Shown: positions 17,129 through 25,455, counted from the stretch's first letter. The stretch is DNA of 53,602 nucleotides from Nocardia araoensis NBRC 100135 (GCF_000308435.1 NZ_BAFR01000153.1:1-53602), one strand, 5' to 3'. Numbers and translations are program-made. The notes: a model not told the origin generated them from the letters alone.

Positions 17129-18037
17129 GTGGTGGCGATCGACATCGAGCGAAGGCTGCGCGGGGCGAAGCCGGTGGCGGTCTGGCGTTCGATCGCCGCG
17201 CATGGGCTCGGTGGCGTACCGCCGACGGCGCTGGTGCTGGCGGGCATCGTCAGCGTGCAAGTGGGCGCGGCGGTGGCGAAGCAGCTGTTCGCGGCGACCG
17301 GAGCGGCCGGGGCGGTCACGCTGCGGCTGGTCTTCGCGGGGATCGTCCTGCTGGTGATCTGGCGCTCGTCGCTGCGGGTGGCACGCGGCGCGCTCCCGGT
17401 AGTCCTCGGCTACGGCGCGGTGCTCGCGCTGATGAACCTCTCGTTCTACGAGGCGATCGACCGGATCCCGCTGGGCATGGCGGTGACCATCGAGTTCCTG
17501 GGGCCGCTGAGCGTCGCGCTGGCCGGATCACGACGCTGGATCGACCCGCTGTGGGCGGTGCTCGCCGGGGCGGGAGTGCTGCTGCTGACCCGAGCGGACG
17601 GCGACGTGAACTGGGCCGGAGTGCTGTTCGCACTGGCCGCGGCGGCGTGCTGGGCGGGCTACATCCTGCTGAGCGCCGCACTCGGCGAACAGACCACCGG
17701 CGGCGGCGGGCTTGCGCTGGCCATGGCGTTCGGCGGGCTGGTCATGCTGCCGATCGGCATCGTCGACGCGGGCGCCGCCCTCTTGCATCCCGGCGTGCTC
17801 GCCGCCGGATTCGCGGTGGCGATGCTGTCGTCGGTGTTGCCGTACTCGGTGGAGCTGGAAGCGCTGCGGCGGATCCCGCCCCGGGTCTTCGGTGTGCTGA
17901 TGAGCCTGGAGCCCGCGGTGGCGGCGATCGCAGGCTTGGTCGTCCTCGGTCAGATCATGAATCTCGGACAGTGGGCGGGCGTCGCGTGTGTGGTCGCCGC
18001 GTCGGCCGGGGCGACGCGGACCGAAGCGAAGGATTGA
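17129..18037 (+). CDS. EamA/DMT-family exporter (RhtA-like)
   Basis: The GTG at 17129 follows CGGAGG by 6 bases; the product has 302 residues and about ten helices in two EamA repeats. The phrase VGAAVAKQLFAATGAAGAVT and the second repeat WAGYILLSAALGEQTTGG match the RhtA threonine/homoserine exporter group. It probably exports amino acids or related metabolites. It is convergent with the regulator at 18041. Confidence 0.82.
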   Translation: MVAIDIERRLRGAKPVAVWRSIAAHGLGGVPPTALVLAGIVSVQVGAAVAKQLFAATGAAGAVTLRLVFAGIVLLVIWRSSLRVARGALPVVLGYGAVLALMNLSFYEAIDRIPLGMAVTIEFLGPLSVALAGSRRWIDPLWAVLAGAGVLLLTRADGDVNWAGVLFALAAAACWAGYILLSAALGEQTTGGGGLALAMAFGGLVMLPIGIVDAGAALLHPGVLAAGFAVAMLSSVLPYSVELEALRRIPPRVFGVLMSLEPAVAAIAGLVVLGQIMNLGQWAGVACVVAASAGATRTEAKD

Positions 18038-18040
18038 CGC

Positions 18041-18916
18041 TCAGCGCGTTTGCCGAGACACATCCGGTTGCCGCTGGTCACCTGCCGTCTCGGGGTTGTC
18101 CGCGATCAAACTGCCGAGCAGGGCCAGCGATCGTTCCGAGGGCGATCCCGGTTCCGCGTGGTAGGCGATGAGCATCTGCCCCGGCGCGCCGTTCACGCTG
18201 AACGTCTCGTAGGACAAGGTCAGGTCCCCGACCATGGGGTTGCGGAATGCCTTGCTGCCCGCGGTCTTCACCCGGACGTCGTGGCGCGCCCACAGCTGCC
18301 GGAACTCCTCGCTCTTCAGCGACAATTCGCCGACCAGCTCGGTCAACCGCGGGTCGTCCAAGTCCGCGCCCGCGGTCGCGCGCAGGCTGGCGACGGTGTC
18401 GGCCGCGATGGTCGGCCAATCCAGGTAGAGGTCGCGCGCCTCCGGGTCGAGGAAGACCATGCGCACCTGGTTGACTCCGGGAACCGAACACGAGTTGACG
18501 GCCGCGGCCAGTGGATTCGCCGCCAGGACGTCCAGATATCTGCCCAGCACCAGCGCGGGAGTGTGCGGCCACGCGTTCATCAGGCGCAGCAGGCCGGGCG
18601 CGACGCGTTCGGGGCGCCGCGGAGCGCGCTGGCGCCTGGCCGTCGGGCGGGCCAGTTCGCGCAGGTGCGCCGTGCCCTCCTCGTCCAGCGCGAACACCCG
18701 TGCGAGCGAGGCGATGACCTGCTCGGAGGGGTGCCGGTCGCGCCCTTGCTCCAGCCGCACGTAATAGTCGGCGCTCACCCCGGCGAGCAGGGCGATCTCC
18801 TCTCGACGCAGACCGGCGACCCGCCGCTGGCCACCGCCCGGCAGGCCGAAATCCTCCGGTCGCACCAGTTCGCGGCGCGCGCGGAGGAAGGCGCCCAGTC
18901 GATTGTCGGAGTCCAT
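18041..18916 (-). CDS. XRE-family regulator with MmyB-like ligand domain
   Basis: 291 residues. The HTH is RRVAGLRREEIALLAGVSAD and the following YYVRLEQGRDRHPSEQVI is the usual MmyB-group signature. The C-terminal half (LVLGRYLDVLAANPLAAAV onward) is the MmyB-like, possibly fatty-acid-binding, domain. It faces away from the SDR gene at 19018 with about 100 bases between, an arrangement typical of self-regulating regulator/oxidoreductase pairs. Confidence 0.88.
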   Translation of the reverse strand: MDSDNRLGAFLRARRELVRPEDFGLPGGGQRRVAGLRREEIALLAGVSADYYVRLEQGRDRHPSEQVIASLARVFALDEEGTAHLRELARPTARRQRAPRRPERVAPGLLRLMNAWPHTPALVLGRYLDVLAANPLAAAVNSCSVPGVNQVRMVFLDPEARDLYLDWPTIAADTVASLRATAGADLDDPRLTELVGELSLKSEEFRQLWARHDVRVKTAGSKAFRNPMVGDLTLSYETFSVNGAPGQMLIAYHAEPGSPSERSLALLGSLIADNPETAGDQRQPDVSRQTR

Positions 18917-19017
18917 GACCCGAGCGTAGGTCAGCGGCGCCGCTCCTGGGTGGCCCCGCGACTACCAGGAAGTCCGCAGCCTGTCAGGTGCGCACGAAGG
19001 GCCGGAAGGTAGTGGAC

Positions 19018-19770
19018 ATGACGAACAACAACCTCACCGGCCGCGTCGCGGTCGTCACCGGAGCATCGAGTGGAATCGGCGCCGCGACCGCACGGCGGCT
19101 CGCACACGGCGGCGCCAAGGTCGCCCTGCTGGGCAGGCGCAAGGATCGCATCGAAGAACTGGCCGCCGAGCTCGGCGGGGACGCGCTCGCGGTGGTCGCC
19201 GACGTCGCCGATCAGCAGTCCGTGCGCGATGCCGCCGCCACGGTGCGCGCGGCCTTCGGGCCCGTCGACCTAGTAGTCGCGAACGCGGGCGTCATGCTCG
19301 CCGCGCCGTTCGAGTCGGCCCACACCGACGAGTGGGACCAGATGGTCGGTACGAACGTGACCGGCCTGCTCTACACCGGGCGAGCGTTCATCGACGACCT
19401 GCTCGCGGCCGCGGCCGAGGGAAAGCGCGCCGATCTGGTGCTGATCGGCTCGATCGGCGGCCACACGGTGTTCCCCAACTACGCCGTCTACACCGCCACC
19501 AAGGCGGCGGTCGCGCACCTGACGCGCAATCTGCGCGCCGAGTTCGGTCCGCGCGGCGTCCGGATCAAAAACATCGAGCCCGGTTTCGTCGGCACCGAAC
19601 TCGGCGACGGCATGCAGGACGAGCAGCAGCGCGCCGGGCTGACGCAATGGCGCACGGCGATCAAGATTCTGGAACCGGGCGATATCGCGGACGCGGTCGC
19701 CTACGTCGTCGACGCGCCCCAGCACGTCAACATCGCCGAACTCGTCGTCGTCCCGACCCAGCAGGGCTGA
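19018..19770 (+). CDS. Short-chain dehydrogenase/reductase
   Basis: 250 residues from the ATG at 19018 behind GGAAGG. Classical SDR motifs: VVTGASSGIGAATARRLA for NAD(P), NAG in VVANAGVM, the Ser in GSIGGHTVF, and Y-x3-K in YAVYTATKAAVAHL. The Arg-rich GRRKDR after strand 2 suggests NADP preference. The substrate is unknown. It is probably controlled by the divergent MmyB-like regulator. Confidence 0.88.
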   Translation: MTNNNLTGRVAVVTGASSGIGAATARRLAHGGAKVALLGRRKDRIEELAAELGGDALAVVADVADQQSVRDAAATVRAAFGPVDLVVANAGVMLAAPFESAHTDEWDQMVGTNVTGLLYTGRAFIDDLLAAAAEGKRADLVLIGSIGGHTVFPNYAVYTATKAAVAHLTRNLRAEFGPRGVRIKNIEPGFVGTELGDGMQDEQQRAGLTQWRTAIKILEPGDIADAVAYVVDAPQHVNIAELVVVPTQQG

Positions 19771-19796
19771 TCGCCGACGCGTTCGCTGGTACGTCG

Positions 19797-20687
19797 CTAG
19801 TCGCCGTCCGCCCACCCCGGCCACGGTCGCATGCCCTCGTCACCGCGGATATAGGCGAGGCGGCGCAGCGCCTGCCGCTGATAGTCCGGGTCGACGGCAG
19901 CGGCTCGCAACGATTGCAGGGTCATCCGGAACTCCTGAATGTCGCGCAGCAGGTAGAAGCCGTCCCACCGCATCACATCCCGGCCGTATCCAGCACAGAA
20001 CTCGGCGTACTCCGAAGCGGTGATCTTTTTGGCGGTCCAACAGTCGATCGCCGTGTGCACCAGATCCCACTCCGGCGGGCCGATCACGGCCCGTCCCAAT
20101 TCGACCAGGATCACGTCACCGTCGTCGCCGACCACCACGCCGTCGTCCCCGCCCGCGCCCTGGACCACCGACCACGGCAGGCCCTGGGGCAGCGCCGTCC
20201 AGCGGCCGCGCAATTCCTCCAGGTGTTTGTGCAGCCAGCGCCGGTCGTCCTCGGTCACCGTCCGAGCAGCGGCGATCTCGTCCTCGACCCGAGCCAGCGG
20301 CGACATCCGGCGTAGCTCGAAGCCGGGCAGCGGCAGCCGATGCAGCTGCCCCAGCGCCCTGGCGACATCGCCGGGCGTGCCGGGATGATGCGGCGGCAGC
20401 TCCTGCCAGAAAGTCACCGGACGGCCGTCGACGACAACCGGCTGCGGGACATCCGCGACGACCCGCGTCGCGGAGACCCCACAGGTCTCCAGCCAGCGGG
20501 CCACGGCGACTTCCCGCGAGGTCACCAGCTTCTGCTGCCGCCCACCGATCCGCACGATGACACCGTCGCGCAGCCGGTAGACCCCCTGCGCGCTCAGAGG
20601 TTCGGCATCGCTCGCATCGATACCGACGCTCACACAGGCGGCACGCAGAATCGACGGCATACCGTTGCCCGCGACATACGCGGTCAT
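19797..20687 (-). CDS. Aminoglycoside phosphotransferase-fold protein lacking catalytic residues (pseudokinase)
   Basis: 296 residues from the ATG at 20687 (GGGGGG upstream). The APH fold is clear: VYRLRDGVIVRIGG, V-A-R-W-L-E, ALGQLHRLPLPGFELRR and the closing GPPEWDLVHTAID. Where active enzymes have V-H-G-D-x4-N and then D-W, this protein reads VQGAGGDDGVVVGDDGDV and LVELG. The catalytic His and Asp, the Asn and the metal-binding Asp are all replaced. It is probably a pseudokinase or binding protein. The reading frame is intact, so it may still be used. Confidence 0.8.
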   Translation of the reverse strand: MTAYVAGNGMPSILRAACVSVGIDASDAEPLSAQGVYRLRDGVIVRIGGRQQKLVTSREVAVARWLETCGVSATRVVADVPQPVVVDGRPVTFWQELPPHHPGTPGDVARALGQLHRLPLPGFELRRMSPLARVEDEIAAARTVTEDDRRWLHKHLEELRGRWTALPQGLPWSVVQGAGGDDGVVVGDDGDVILVELGRAVIGPPEWDLVHTAIDCWTAKKITASEYAEFCAGYGRDVMRWDGFYLLRDIQEFRMTLQSLRAAAVDPDYQRQALRRLAYIRGDEGMRPWPGWADGD

Positions 20688-20980
20688 GTCGACCCCCCGC
20701 GACCACCCCGGGGGCAGAAGCACCGCATCTCGGCTTCGAGCATCATGGCAGCCATCCAGATACCGGGGGGCTAACACCCCATTTTCCCTGGTCAGTGGAC
20801 ATTACCTGGAACATTCCACCGCGCTCAGCAACCAAACAGAATCCGCCCGGTTCGACCGAATTGCCCCCTTCGGAACACCTCATCGAGCACGTCACGGGCG
20901 GTCACCGATCAGTTTCGCGAGCGCGCGCGGTCTACACCTACAGCCCCCACTTGTGAACACGGCCCGAGAGGACGACCTCC

Positions 20981-21670
20981 ATGAGCACCAAGGCACTGCC
21001 GCCCGTCACCGACGCCGACACCTGGCAGCGCGAACTCGAAGCGCTGCGCGTCCGGGAGAAGGCCGCGACCAGGGAACTGGACGCGATCGCCGCCCAGCGC
21101 CGCCGCCTGCCGATGGTCGAGATGCCCGACTACACCCTCGAGGGCGAGCAGGGGCCGGTCCGGCTGGTGGACCTGTTCGATGGCATGCGGCAACTGATCG
21201 TCTACCACCACATGTGGTTTCCCGGCGAGAAGTGGCAGTGCGGAGGTTGCACCGGCTTCACGTCACAGTTCACCCGCCTGGAGTTCCTGAACAACTACGA
21301 CGCCAGGTTCGTCATCGTCACCCAGGGACCCATCGAGCAAGCACTGACCTACAGGCGGCGGGTCGGAAACAGGATGACCTGGTACTCCACGGCGAACAGC
21401 CCCTTCGGCGCCGACGTCGGCGCACCGCCCGGCGGAGGGTTCGCGGTCAACGTATTCCTCCGCGACGGCGACACCGTCTACCGCACCTGGCACACCACCG
21501 GCCGCGGCACCGAACAACTCAGCCACTCCTTCGCCCTGATCGACCTGCTCCCCTACGGCCGCCAAGAGGAGTGGCAGGACTCCCCCGAAGGCTGGCCCCA
21601 GTCCCCCACCTACAGCCGATGGAGCAGCTCCCAGGACATCGCCGCGGCGTACGGCGATCCGAACTCGTGA
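20981..21670 (+). CDS. DUF899 family thioredoxin-like protein
   Basis: 229 residues. The N-terminal helix LRVREKAATRELDAIAAQRR and LIVYHHMWFPGEKWQCGGCT, with a C-x2-C redox motif, define DUF899, a thioredoxin-like family of unknown function. GLIDLLPYGR-like text (ALIDLLPYGRQEEWQDSPEG) closes it as expected. An AGGACGACC site precedes the ATG. This is the last clearly ordinary gene before the accessory region. Confidence 0.85.
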   Translation: MSTKALPPVTDADTWQRELEALRVREKAATRELDAIAAQRRRLPMVEMPDYTLEGEQGPVRLVDLFDGMRQLIVYHHMWFPGEKWQCGGCTGFTSQFTRLEFLNNYDARFVIVTQGPIEQALTYRRRVGNRMTWYSTANSPFGADVGAPPGGGFAVNVFLRDGDTVYRTWHTTGRGTEQLSHSFALIDLLPYGRQEEWQDSPEGWPQSPTYSRWSSSQDIAAAYGDPNS

Positions 21671-21682
21671 AAGAAGGCGATC

Positions 21683-22429
21683 CTACGCCACGTCCGGCGG
21701 TCGGTCGTATGCGTCGATAGCCGCCTTGGACGTCGACGAGTCCTGCAACACCAGCTCCCACGGGCCGGAGTTGATCTCGAAGTTCTTGCCGAAGCCCACC
21801 CACTTGCCGGCCATCCTCGCGCCGGTCAGCTCGATCAACAACTGGATCGCCCCGTGGTAATAGGCGCCGCGGTAGTAACCATCCTGGGCGGTGTGCTCAC
21901 GCCATGTGCCCGTAGCCACGTGACCGTCGACGGTGAGGTCCATCTCCATCGACGACTGCGCGGAGTTCGGCAGGCTGCGAACCGTCAGGCGGTTGTCGTG
22001 CTGTAGCACCACCACGTGATGTACGGCCGTGAACGTCGCATCTCGGCCGGACGAGTAGTACTCGTAGCGGCTCAGCCAGATCCCCGAATAGTTGCCGGGC
22101 GTCCGCGGGCGCCGGGCGGCGGTGAACTGCTCGGGCGAGACTTCACCGATAGCCGAGTCGACCACGGTCCCGTCCTCGCCACCGGACAGGCTGCGGCCAG
22201 CCATCACGGCACCGAATCCAAGCGATTCGATCGGCAGCCGCATGACCTTCTCGAGTGCCCGCGCGTGCGACGGCCGAGGGTTGGCGGTGAGCCCTGATTC
22301 CCAGCGCTGCACGAGGCGTTTGGTGGCACTGGCGCATCCCGCTTCGCGGAGCGCCCGCGCTAGATCGCCCTGGCTCATCAGACGCGCGTTCCGGGCCGCG
22401 CGGAGAGCCGTGTTAGGTGCGGAAGCCAT
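21683..22429 (-). CDS. XRE-family regulator with a C-terminal sensor-like domain (module copy 1)
   Basis: 248 residues. The HTH (ARNARLMSQGDLARALREAG, then ATKRLVQRWESGLTANPRPS) is followed by a linker and a C-terminal domain of about 140 residues rich in aromatic and Gly residues (GIWLSRYEYYSSGRDATF; GYYRGAYYHGAIQLLIELTG; KWVGFGKNFEINSGPWELV). I know this domain only from actinobacterial XRE proteins and cannot name its ligand. It diverges from a two-gene cassette (22616-22974). A different XRE protein faces the same kind of cassette inside the prophage. Confidence 0.75.
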   Translation of the reverse strand: MASAPNTALRAARNARLMSQGDLARALREAGCASATKRLVQRWESGLTANPRPSHARALEKVMRLPIESLGFGAVMAGRSLSGGEDGTVVDSAIGEVSPEQFTAARRPRTPGNYSGIWLSRYEYYSSGRDATFTAVHHVVVLQHDNRLTVRSLPNSAQSSMEMDLTVDGHVATGTWREHTAQDGYYRGAYYHGAIQLLIELTGARMAGKWVGFGKNFEINSGPWELVLQDSSTSKAAIDAYDRPPDVA

Positions 22430-22536
22430 GTCGCCACCGTAACGCTTTGACGCCTAAATGTCGCCTTGAATAGACGCGGATTGACGCCGATCCCGTCATC
22501 GCACGGACATGACCTGTCGACCGACTCTGAACGTGG

Positions 22537-22578
22537 CCCCGGCGTCGGGTTCGAGTTCCGACCTCCCCGGCGTCGGGC
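22537..22578. repeat. Tandem 14-bp motif upstream of the small-gene pair (copy 1)
   Basis: CCCCGGCGTCGGGT (22537-22550) recurs as CCCCGGCGTCGGGC (22565-22578), 28 bp apart. The same arrangement lies at 26654-26693 in front of the second cassette, and the following CCAACCCACACCAC is also shared. The motif is nearly self-complementary (CCC...GGG), so it may be an operator or RNA hairpin. Confidence 0.7.
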
Positions 22579-22615
22579 GCCTGCCAACCCACACCACTAT
22601 GCAAGGGGTTTCGGA

Positions 22616-22780
22616 GTGACCGAACTCGCAGTCACCCTTACTGTCATGGCCGCTGTCGGCGGCCTGCTGATCCTCGTGTTCTGGGTCCTGCCTTGGCTAC
22701 TCGATCTCGGAGGCGATACGGACGAGCAGGTGCCGTTCCCTGAAGTCATGGACCGCATCGAGAGCGAGGACAAGCGGTGA
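22616..22780 (+). CDS. Small single-pass membrane protein (module copy 1)
   Basis: 54 residues from the GTG at 22616, behind CGGAG. A single membrane helix (LTVMAAVGGLLILVFWVLPW, about 7-26) leads into an acidic tail with VPFPEVMDRIESEDKR. The second copy at 26733 keeps FWVLPWL and VPF-x-EVM-x-RI-x-x-EDK, which argues for selection at the protein level. The stop overlaps the GTG of the next gene. No known family. Confidence 0.7.
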   Translation: MTELAVTLTVMAAVGGLLILVFWVLPWLLDLGGDTDEQVPFPEVMDRIESEDKR

Positions 22781-22974
22781 CGACCCGACGTTCCTGGGTG
22801 CAGGACTATTGCGAGGACGGCAACATGCCCACCGACGGGAAGCACGCGCGTGACCTGCTGAAGATCCACACGAACTGCGAACCGCCATGCCCCCGAAAGG
22901 TGTCCGCTGAGCGGTATCTCCGGGACAGTGGCGAGGGCAACGATGGCAAGGGTGGGGCGAGCGAGGACAGCTAG
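22777..22974 (+). CDS. Small Cys/His protein (module copy 1)
   Basis: 65 residues, GTG overlapping the upstream stop (GTGA). Residues shared with the copy at 26897 include TTRRSWV-x-DYCEDG, H-AR-x-LLKIH, C-x-PPCPRKVSAERYLR. The spaced Cys and His residues (YC, two His, C-x3-C) could bind a metal, or the protein could be redox-sensitive; this is inference. A loose Gly/Ser/Asp tail ends this copy. Unknown function; co-translated with the membrane protein. Confidence 0.7.
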   Translation: MTTRRSWVQDYCEDGNMPTDGKHARDLLKIHTNCEPPCPRKVSAERYLRDSGEGNDGKGGASEDS

Positions 22975-23035
22975 CCCAACCCGTTACGTCACGCAATCGG
23001 TTCCGAAGACGTGATCGATTCGGACGGTCGCGTAC

Positions 23036-23072
23036 GAAAAAGGCCCCTCACGTGCGATGCAAGTGAGGGGTC
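23036..23072. terminator. Hairpin with A tract, resembling the ssrA terminator
   Basis: GGCCCCTCAC (23042-23051) pairs with GTGAGGGGTC (23063-23072, one G-U). A run of A at 23037-23041 would be a U tract on the minus strand, so it best ends a leftward transcript. It follows the small-gene pair by about 65 bases. The sequence closely parallels the ssrA terminator at 34936-34973, including the downstream CTCG..GTGGA. Confidence 0.55.
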
Positions 23073-23083
23073 TCGTCGTGGAC

Positions 23084-23380
23084 ATGTCGAGAAGATACTC
23101 GAAACGGACCGATATGCTCGAAGGCTTCACTGAACTGCGACAACGCATCGAGGAAAGCGGACCACATCGGTCAACACGATCCAACAGAGGCACGTCTGGC
23201 CGTCGGAAGAAGCAACTGACTCCAGAAGAGACTGCGGCGATCGCAGCCAAGTACGAGGCGGATGCTTCCATTGCCCAGCTGAGGGTCGAGCTCCACATGG
23301 CCAAGCGAACTGTGGCCAAGGCATTGCAGGAGGCCGGAGTGACGATTCGGCCGAGGGCGGGCAGTACCGCTGAGGGGTAG
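23084..23380 (+). CDS. Small helix-turn-helix protein, recombinase C-terminal type
   Basis: 98 residues if started at the ATG at 23084. The segment RRKKQLTPEETAAIAAKYEA, followed by ASIAQLRVELHMAKRTVAKA and AGVTIRPR, is the HTH found at the ends of serine recombinases and in stand-alone actinobacterial proteins. No catalytic recombinase domain is present. It could be a small regulator or a leftover of an integrated element. Confidence 0.5.
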   Translation: MSRRYSKRTDMLEGFTELRQRIEESGPHRSTRSNRGTSGRRKKQLTPEETAAIAAKYEADASIAQLRVELHMAKRTVAKALQEAGVTIRPRAGSTAEG

Positions 23381-23441
23381 GGATTCCAACCACGATCCGG
23401 CAGATGGACGACTGGCGTCGAACACCAGCCTAGCCACCATC

Positions 23442-23469
23442 TTGCTGCATGTCGTTGACGACATATACT
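23442..23469 (+). promoter_or_regulatory. Promoter and palindromic operator of higBA
   Basis: TTGCTG (23442-23447) and TATACT (23464-23469) sit 16 bp apart and would start transcription about 23476, within a few bases of the GTG at 23479, so the mRNA is leaderless or nearly so. The perfect palindrome TGTCGTTGACGACA (23450-23463) fills the spacer. HigA binding there is inferred from autoregulation of such loci. Confidence 0.6.
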
Positions 23470-23478
23470 GTTGATGGC

Positions 23479-23862
23479 GTGAGCGAACTGTTCGCCATCG
23501 AGATCGAGCCCGAGGTGCGGGACTGGCTGGAAGCCCTACCGGCCAGACACTTCCTCAAGATCGACGAATACGTCGGCCTGCTCGCCGCACAAGCCGAATC
23601 GCTGGGCGAACCCTACGCCCGATATCTTGGCGACGGGGTCCGCGAACTGCGCCCAACACTGGATGGCGCAGCCATCCGCATCACCTACTGGCGCGCACCT
23701 GGACGACGAGCCATCCTGCTGACGGTGTTTCGCAAGACTCGAATGCGAGAAGACGCCGAGGTCAAACGCGCGAAACTCGCACAACAGACCTGCCAAGCCG
23801 AACACGAGCCCGCCCATCAAGAATTCATTCGCACGATCGAGAAGGGAGAACTGGACCGATGA
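23479..23862 (+). CDS. higB: Type II toxin, RelE/HigB family (phage Gp49-like)
   Basis: 127 residues from the GTG at 23479. It has the Gp49/DUF891 signature: FAIEIEPEVRDWLEALP, LGDGVRELRPTL, IRITYWRAPGRRAILLTVFR and KTRMREDAEVKRA. Such toxins cut mRNA on the ribosome. Toxin precedes antitoxin, the HigBA order, with a 4-base overlap to the antitoxin gene. It lies in the accessory island and could act in stabilisation or phage defence. Confidence 0.85.
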   Translation: MSELFAIEIEPEVRDWLEALPARHFLKIDEYVGLLAAQAESLGEPYARYLGDGVRELRPTLDGAAIRITYWRAPGRRAILLTVFRKTRMREDAEVKRAKLAQQTCQAEHEPAHQEFIRTIEKGELDR

Positions 23863-24200
23863 GCCACGCACGCTGGAAGACCCTCCGGGAACGCAAACTC
23901 GCTGAGAGCTACACCGAACCCGACGATGTCACCGAGGCCCGCCGAGAAATCCGGCTCTCCATGGCACTGGCCAAAGCCGTCTACGACCGCCGCACCGAAC
24001 TTGGACTCACCCAAACCGACCTCGCCGAACGCGCCGGCCTGACCCAAGCCAAAATCTCGCGCATCGAAGGCTCCGACACCGTCCCAACCCTCCCCCTACT
24101 CGCCAAACTCGCCGACGCCCTCGACGCCACCCTCAACATCGCACTCGACGCCGACGACACCCGAGTCAACTTCACCAGCCACCATACTGACGCAGCCTGA
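23859..24200 (+). CDS. higA: XRE-family antitoxin HigA
   Basis: 113 residues; the ATG overlaps the toxin stop (ATGA). The HTH is LGLTQTDLAERAGLTQAKIS, followed by RIEGSDTVPTLPLLAKLADA. The N-terminal 40 residues (TLRERKLAESYTEPDDVTEA) probably bind the toxin. It neutralises HigB and should bind the palindrome in its own promoter. Confidence 0.85.
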   Translation: MSHARWKTLRERKLAESYTEPDDVTEARREIRLSMALAKAVYDRRTELGLTQTDLAERAGLTQAKISRIEGSDTVPTLPLLAKLADALDATLNIALDADDTRVNFTSHHTDAA

Positions 24201-24316
24201 ACGTGACGTCGCCTCGGCGAGACCTGGCGCTGACTGCGATCAATCAGTGCGCCGCGCCATAACGCAGGGGTAACTAAGTGACATACGCTGCGTGAGCAGG
24301 AGAAATTATCGCCATC

Positions 24317-25042
24317 ATGGATGAGGAAACATACCAAGCACATTATCGACGTGAAGTCCTCGCCTACGACAATCAGTTGCGGCGACACGGATTCACCCGT
24401 CTATGTAACTACCGTCGATCGCTCACCGCCTCGGATGTAACGAGCTTCGAGGAAGTCCTGGACTCCGCGTCCAACGAGCACCCGCTCCAAGCTTTCCTAG
24501 CCGAGCGACCGCATCTGCTGGTCAACGCTCATTTAGCACACGGCTGCCGGTGGGTCAAGGCTCAGCCGCGATTGGGTGCGCAGTACGTTCCAGACTTCAT
24601 GGTTGCCCGTATGAACAGCGGCGGCCTGGAATGGACCCTGATCGAGCTGCAGAGCCCTCGCGGCGGACTGTTCTTGGCGAACAACCAGCCAGGATCCCAA
24701 TTACGGGAAGGCATCGATCAAGTATCGCGATGGAGAGGGCTGCTCACCCGATGGGGTACAGCGGTTGCAACGTCCGAAGGTTATCCAGCACTGTCGCCTG
24801 ACTTCCGCGGGATAGTTCTAATCGGACGGAGCGGAGACAAGCTCCAGGATCTCGCCGGACTACAACGAGTCCAAGATCTCCAGTACAGCAATGGCCTACA
24901 AATCTGGTCGTACGACTCGATTGCTCGTTCCACCCGCCAGTCATTGCGTTATAGGAATACCAAACCGGACGACGACGACTCCGTCGATGACTGCCTAATC
25001 GACCACCGAGCCGAACAGACGCAAACCCCAAGCCATCCTTGA
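24317..25042 (+). CDS. Shedu-like (DUF4263) PD-(D/E)xK nuclease candidate
   Basis: 241 residues, ATG at 24317. The segment ASNEHPLQAFLAERPHLLV, then RLGAQYVPDFMVAR and WTLIELQSPRGGLF, matches the C-terminal SduA/DUF4263 layout: a helix before L-x2-x-P-x-LL, then PDF and ELQSP as the PD...ExQ/K core. Glutamine replaces the usual lysine of E-x-K. Shedu proteins are single-gene antiphage nucleases. The N-terminal 55 residues are not recognised. Codon use is visibly less GC-rich than nearby genes, and it sits beside HigBA and phage material. Family assignment is by motif only. Confidence 0.6.
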   Translation: MDEETYQAHYRREVLAYDNQLRRHGFTRLCNYRRSLTASDVTSFEEVLDSASNEHPLQAFLAERPHLLVNAHLAHGCRWVKAQPRLGAQYVPDFMVARMNSGGLEWTLIELQSPRGGLFLANNQPGSQLREGIDQVSRWRGLLTRWGTAVATSEGYPALSPDFRGIVLIGRSGDKLQDLAGLQRVQDLQYSNGLQIWSYDSIARSTRQSLRYRNTKPDDDDSVDDCLIDHRAEQTQTPSHP

Positions 25043-25073
25043 CAGACGTCGATTGCGCACCGATAGAAACGGC

Positions 25074-25103
25074 AAAGGCCCGGTCCTGATGGACCGGGCC
25101 TTT
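25074..25103 (+). terminator. Intrinsic terminator after the Shedu-like gene
   Basis: AAAGGCCCGGTCC (25074-25086) pairs perfectly with GGACCGGGCCTTT (25091-25103) around a TGAT loop and runs into TTTT. A and T tracts on both sides make it bidirectional. Confidence 0.85.
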
Positions 25104-25164
25104 TGAAGTGGACATGGCGGGAAGGTTTCGATATCCGCGAGGTTCCAACTGGACATAAATGTTG

Positions 25165-25366
25165 TCACAGCGGGGTCGGCCCACGACGCTTGGACAGCAG
25201 CGTCACATCTTTCTTATTGACGTTCCGATGCAGGCTACGGAGAACCGCGAGCGCGGTCGCGGCGTGCGCCGAGTTCGCCGGGGCGGACAGCGCGCGGGCG
25301 TCCAAAGATCTGGAGCCGCTCACGCGCCCTCGTAATCGCCGTGTAGAAGAAATTGGGTGATATGTC
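25165..25366 (-). pseudogene. C-terminal fragment of a UvrD-like helicase, frameshifted
   Basis: On the minus strand one frame reads DISPNFFYTAITRARERLQI (25366-25307), the motif VI region of UvrD/RecB-type helicases. About 25303 the similarity moves to the neighbouring frame, which continues as AATALAVLRSLHRNVNKKD to a stop at 25165. There is no helicase core upstream; a terminator and the attL site follow within about 60 bases. It is a truncated, shifted relic, perhaps of an older element. Confidence 0.45.
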
Positions 25367-25422
25367 ATCTTCATTGGCGTCCGTAACTACTGGAACTGGT
25401 TCGAGTAAGGACGGCCATATGA

Positions 25423-25453
25423 CAAAGCCGCAGGTCGTCGACCTGCGGCTTTG
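25423..25453. terminator. Perfect hairpin abutting attL
   Basis: CAAAGCCGCAGGTC (25423-25436) pairs with GACCTGCGGCTTTG (25440-25453). It lies directly left of the attL core, just where the ssrA terminator stands left of attR. It may be the terminator that followed ssrA before the present element inserted. Confidence 0.65.
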
Positions 25454-25455
25454 CA

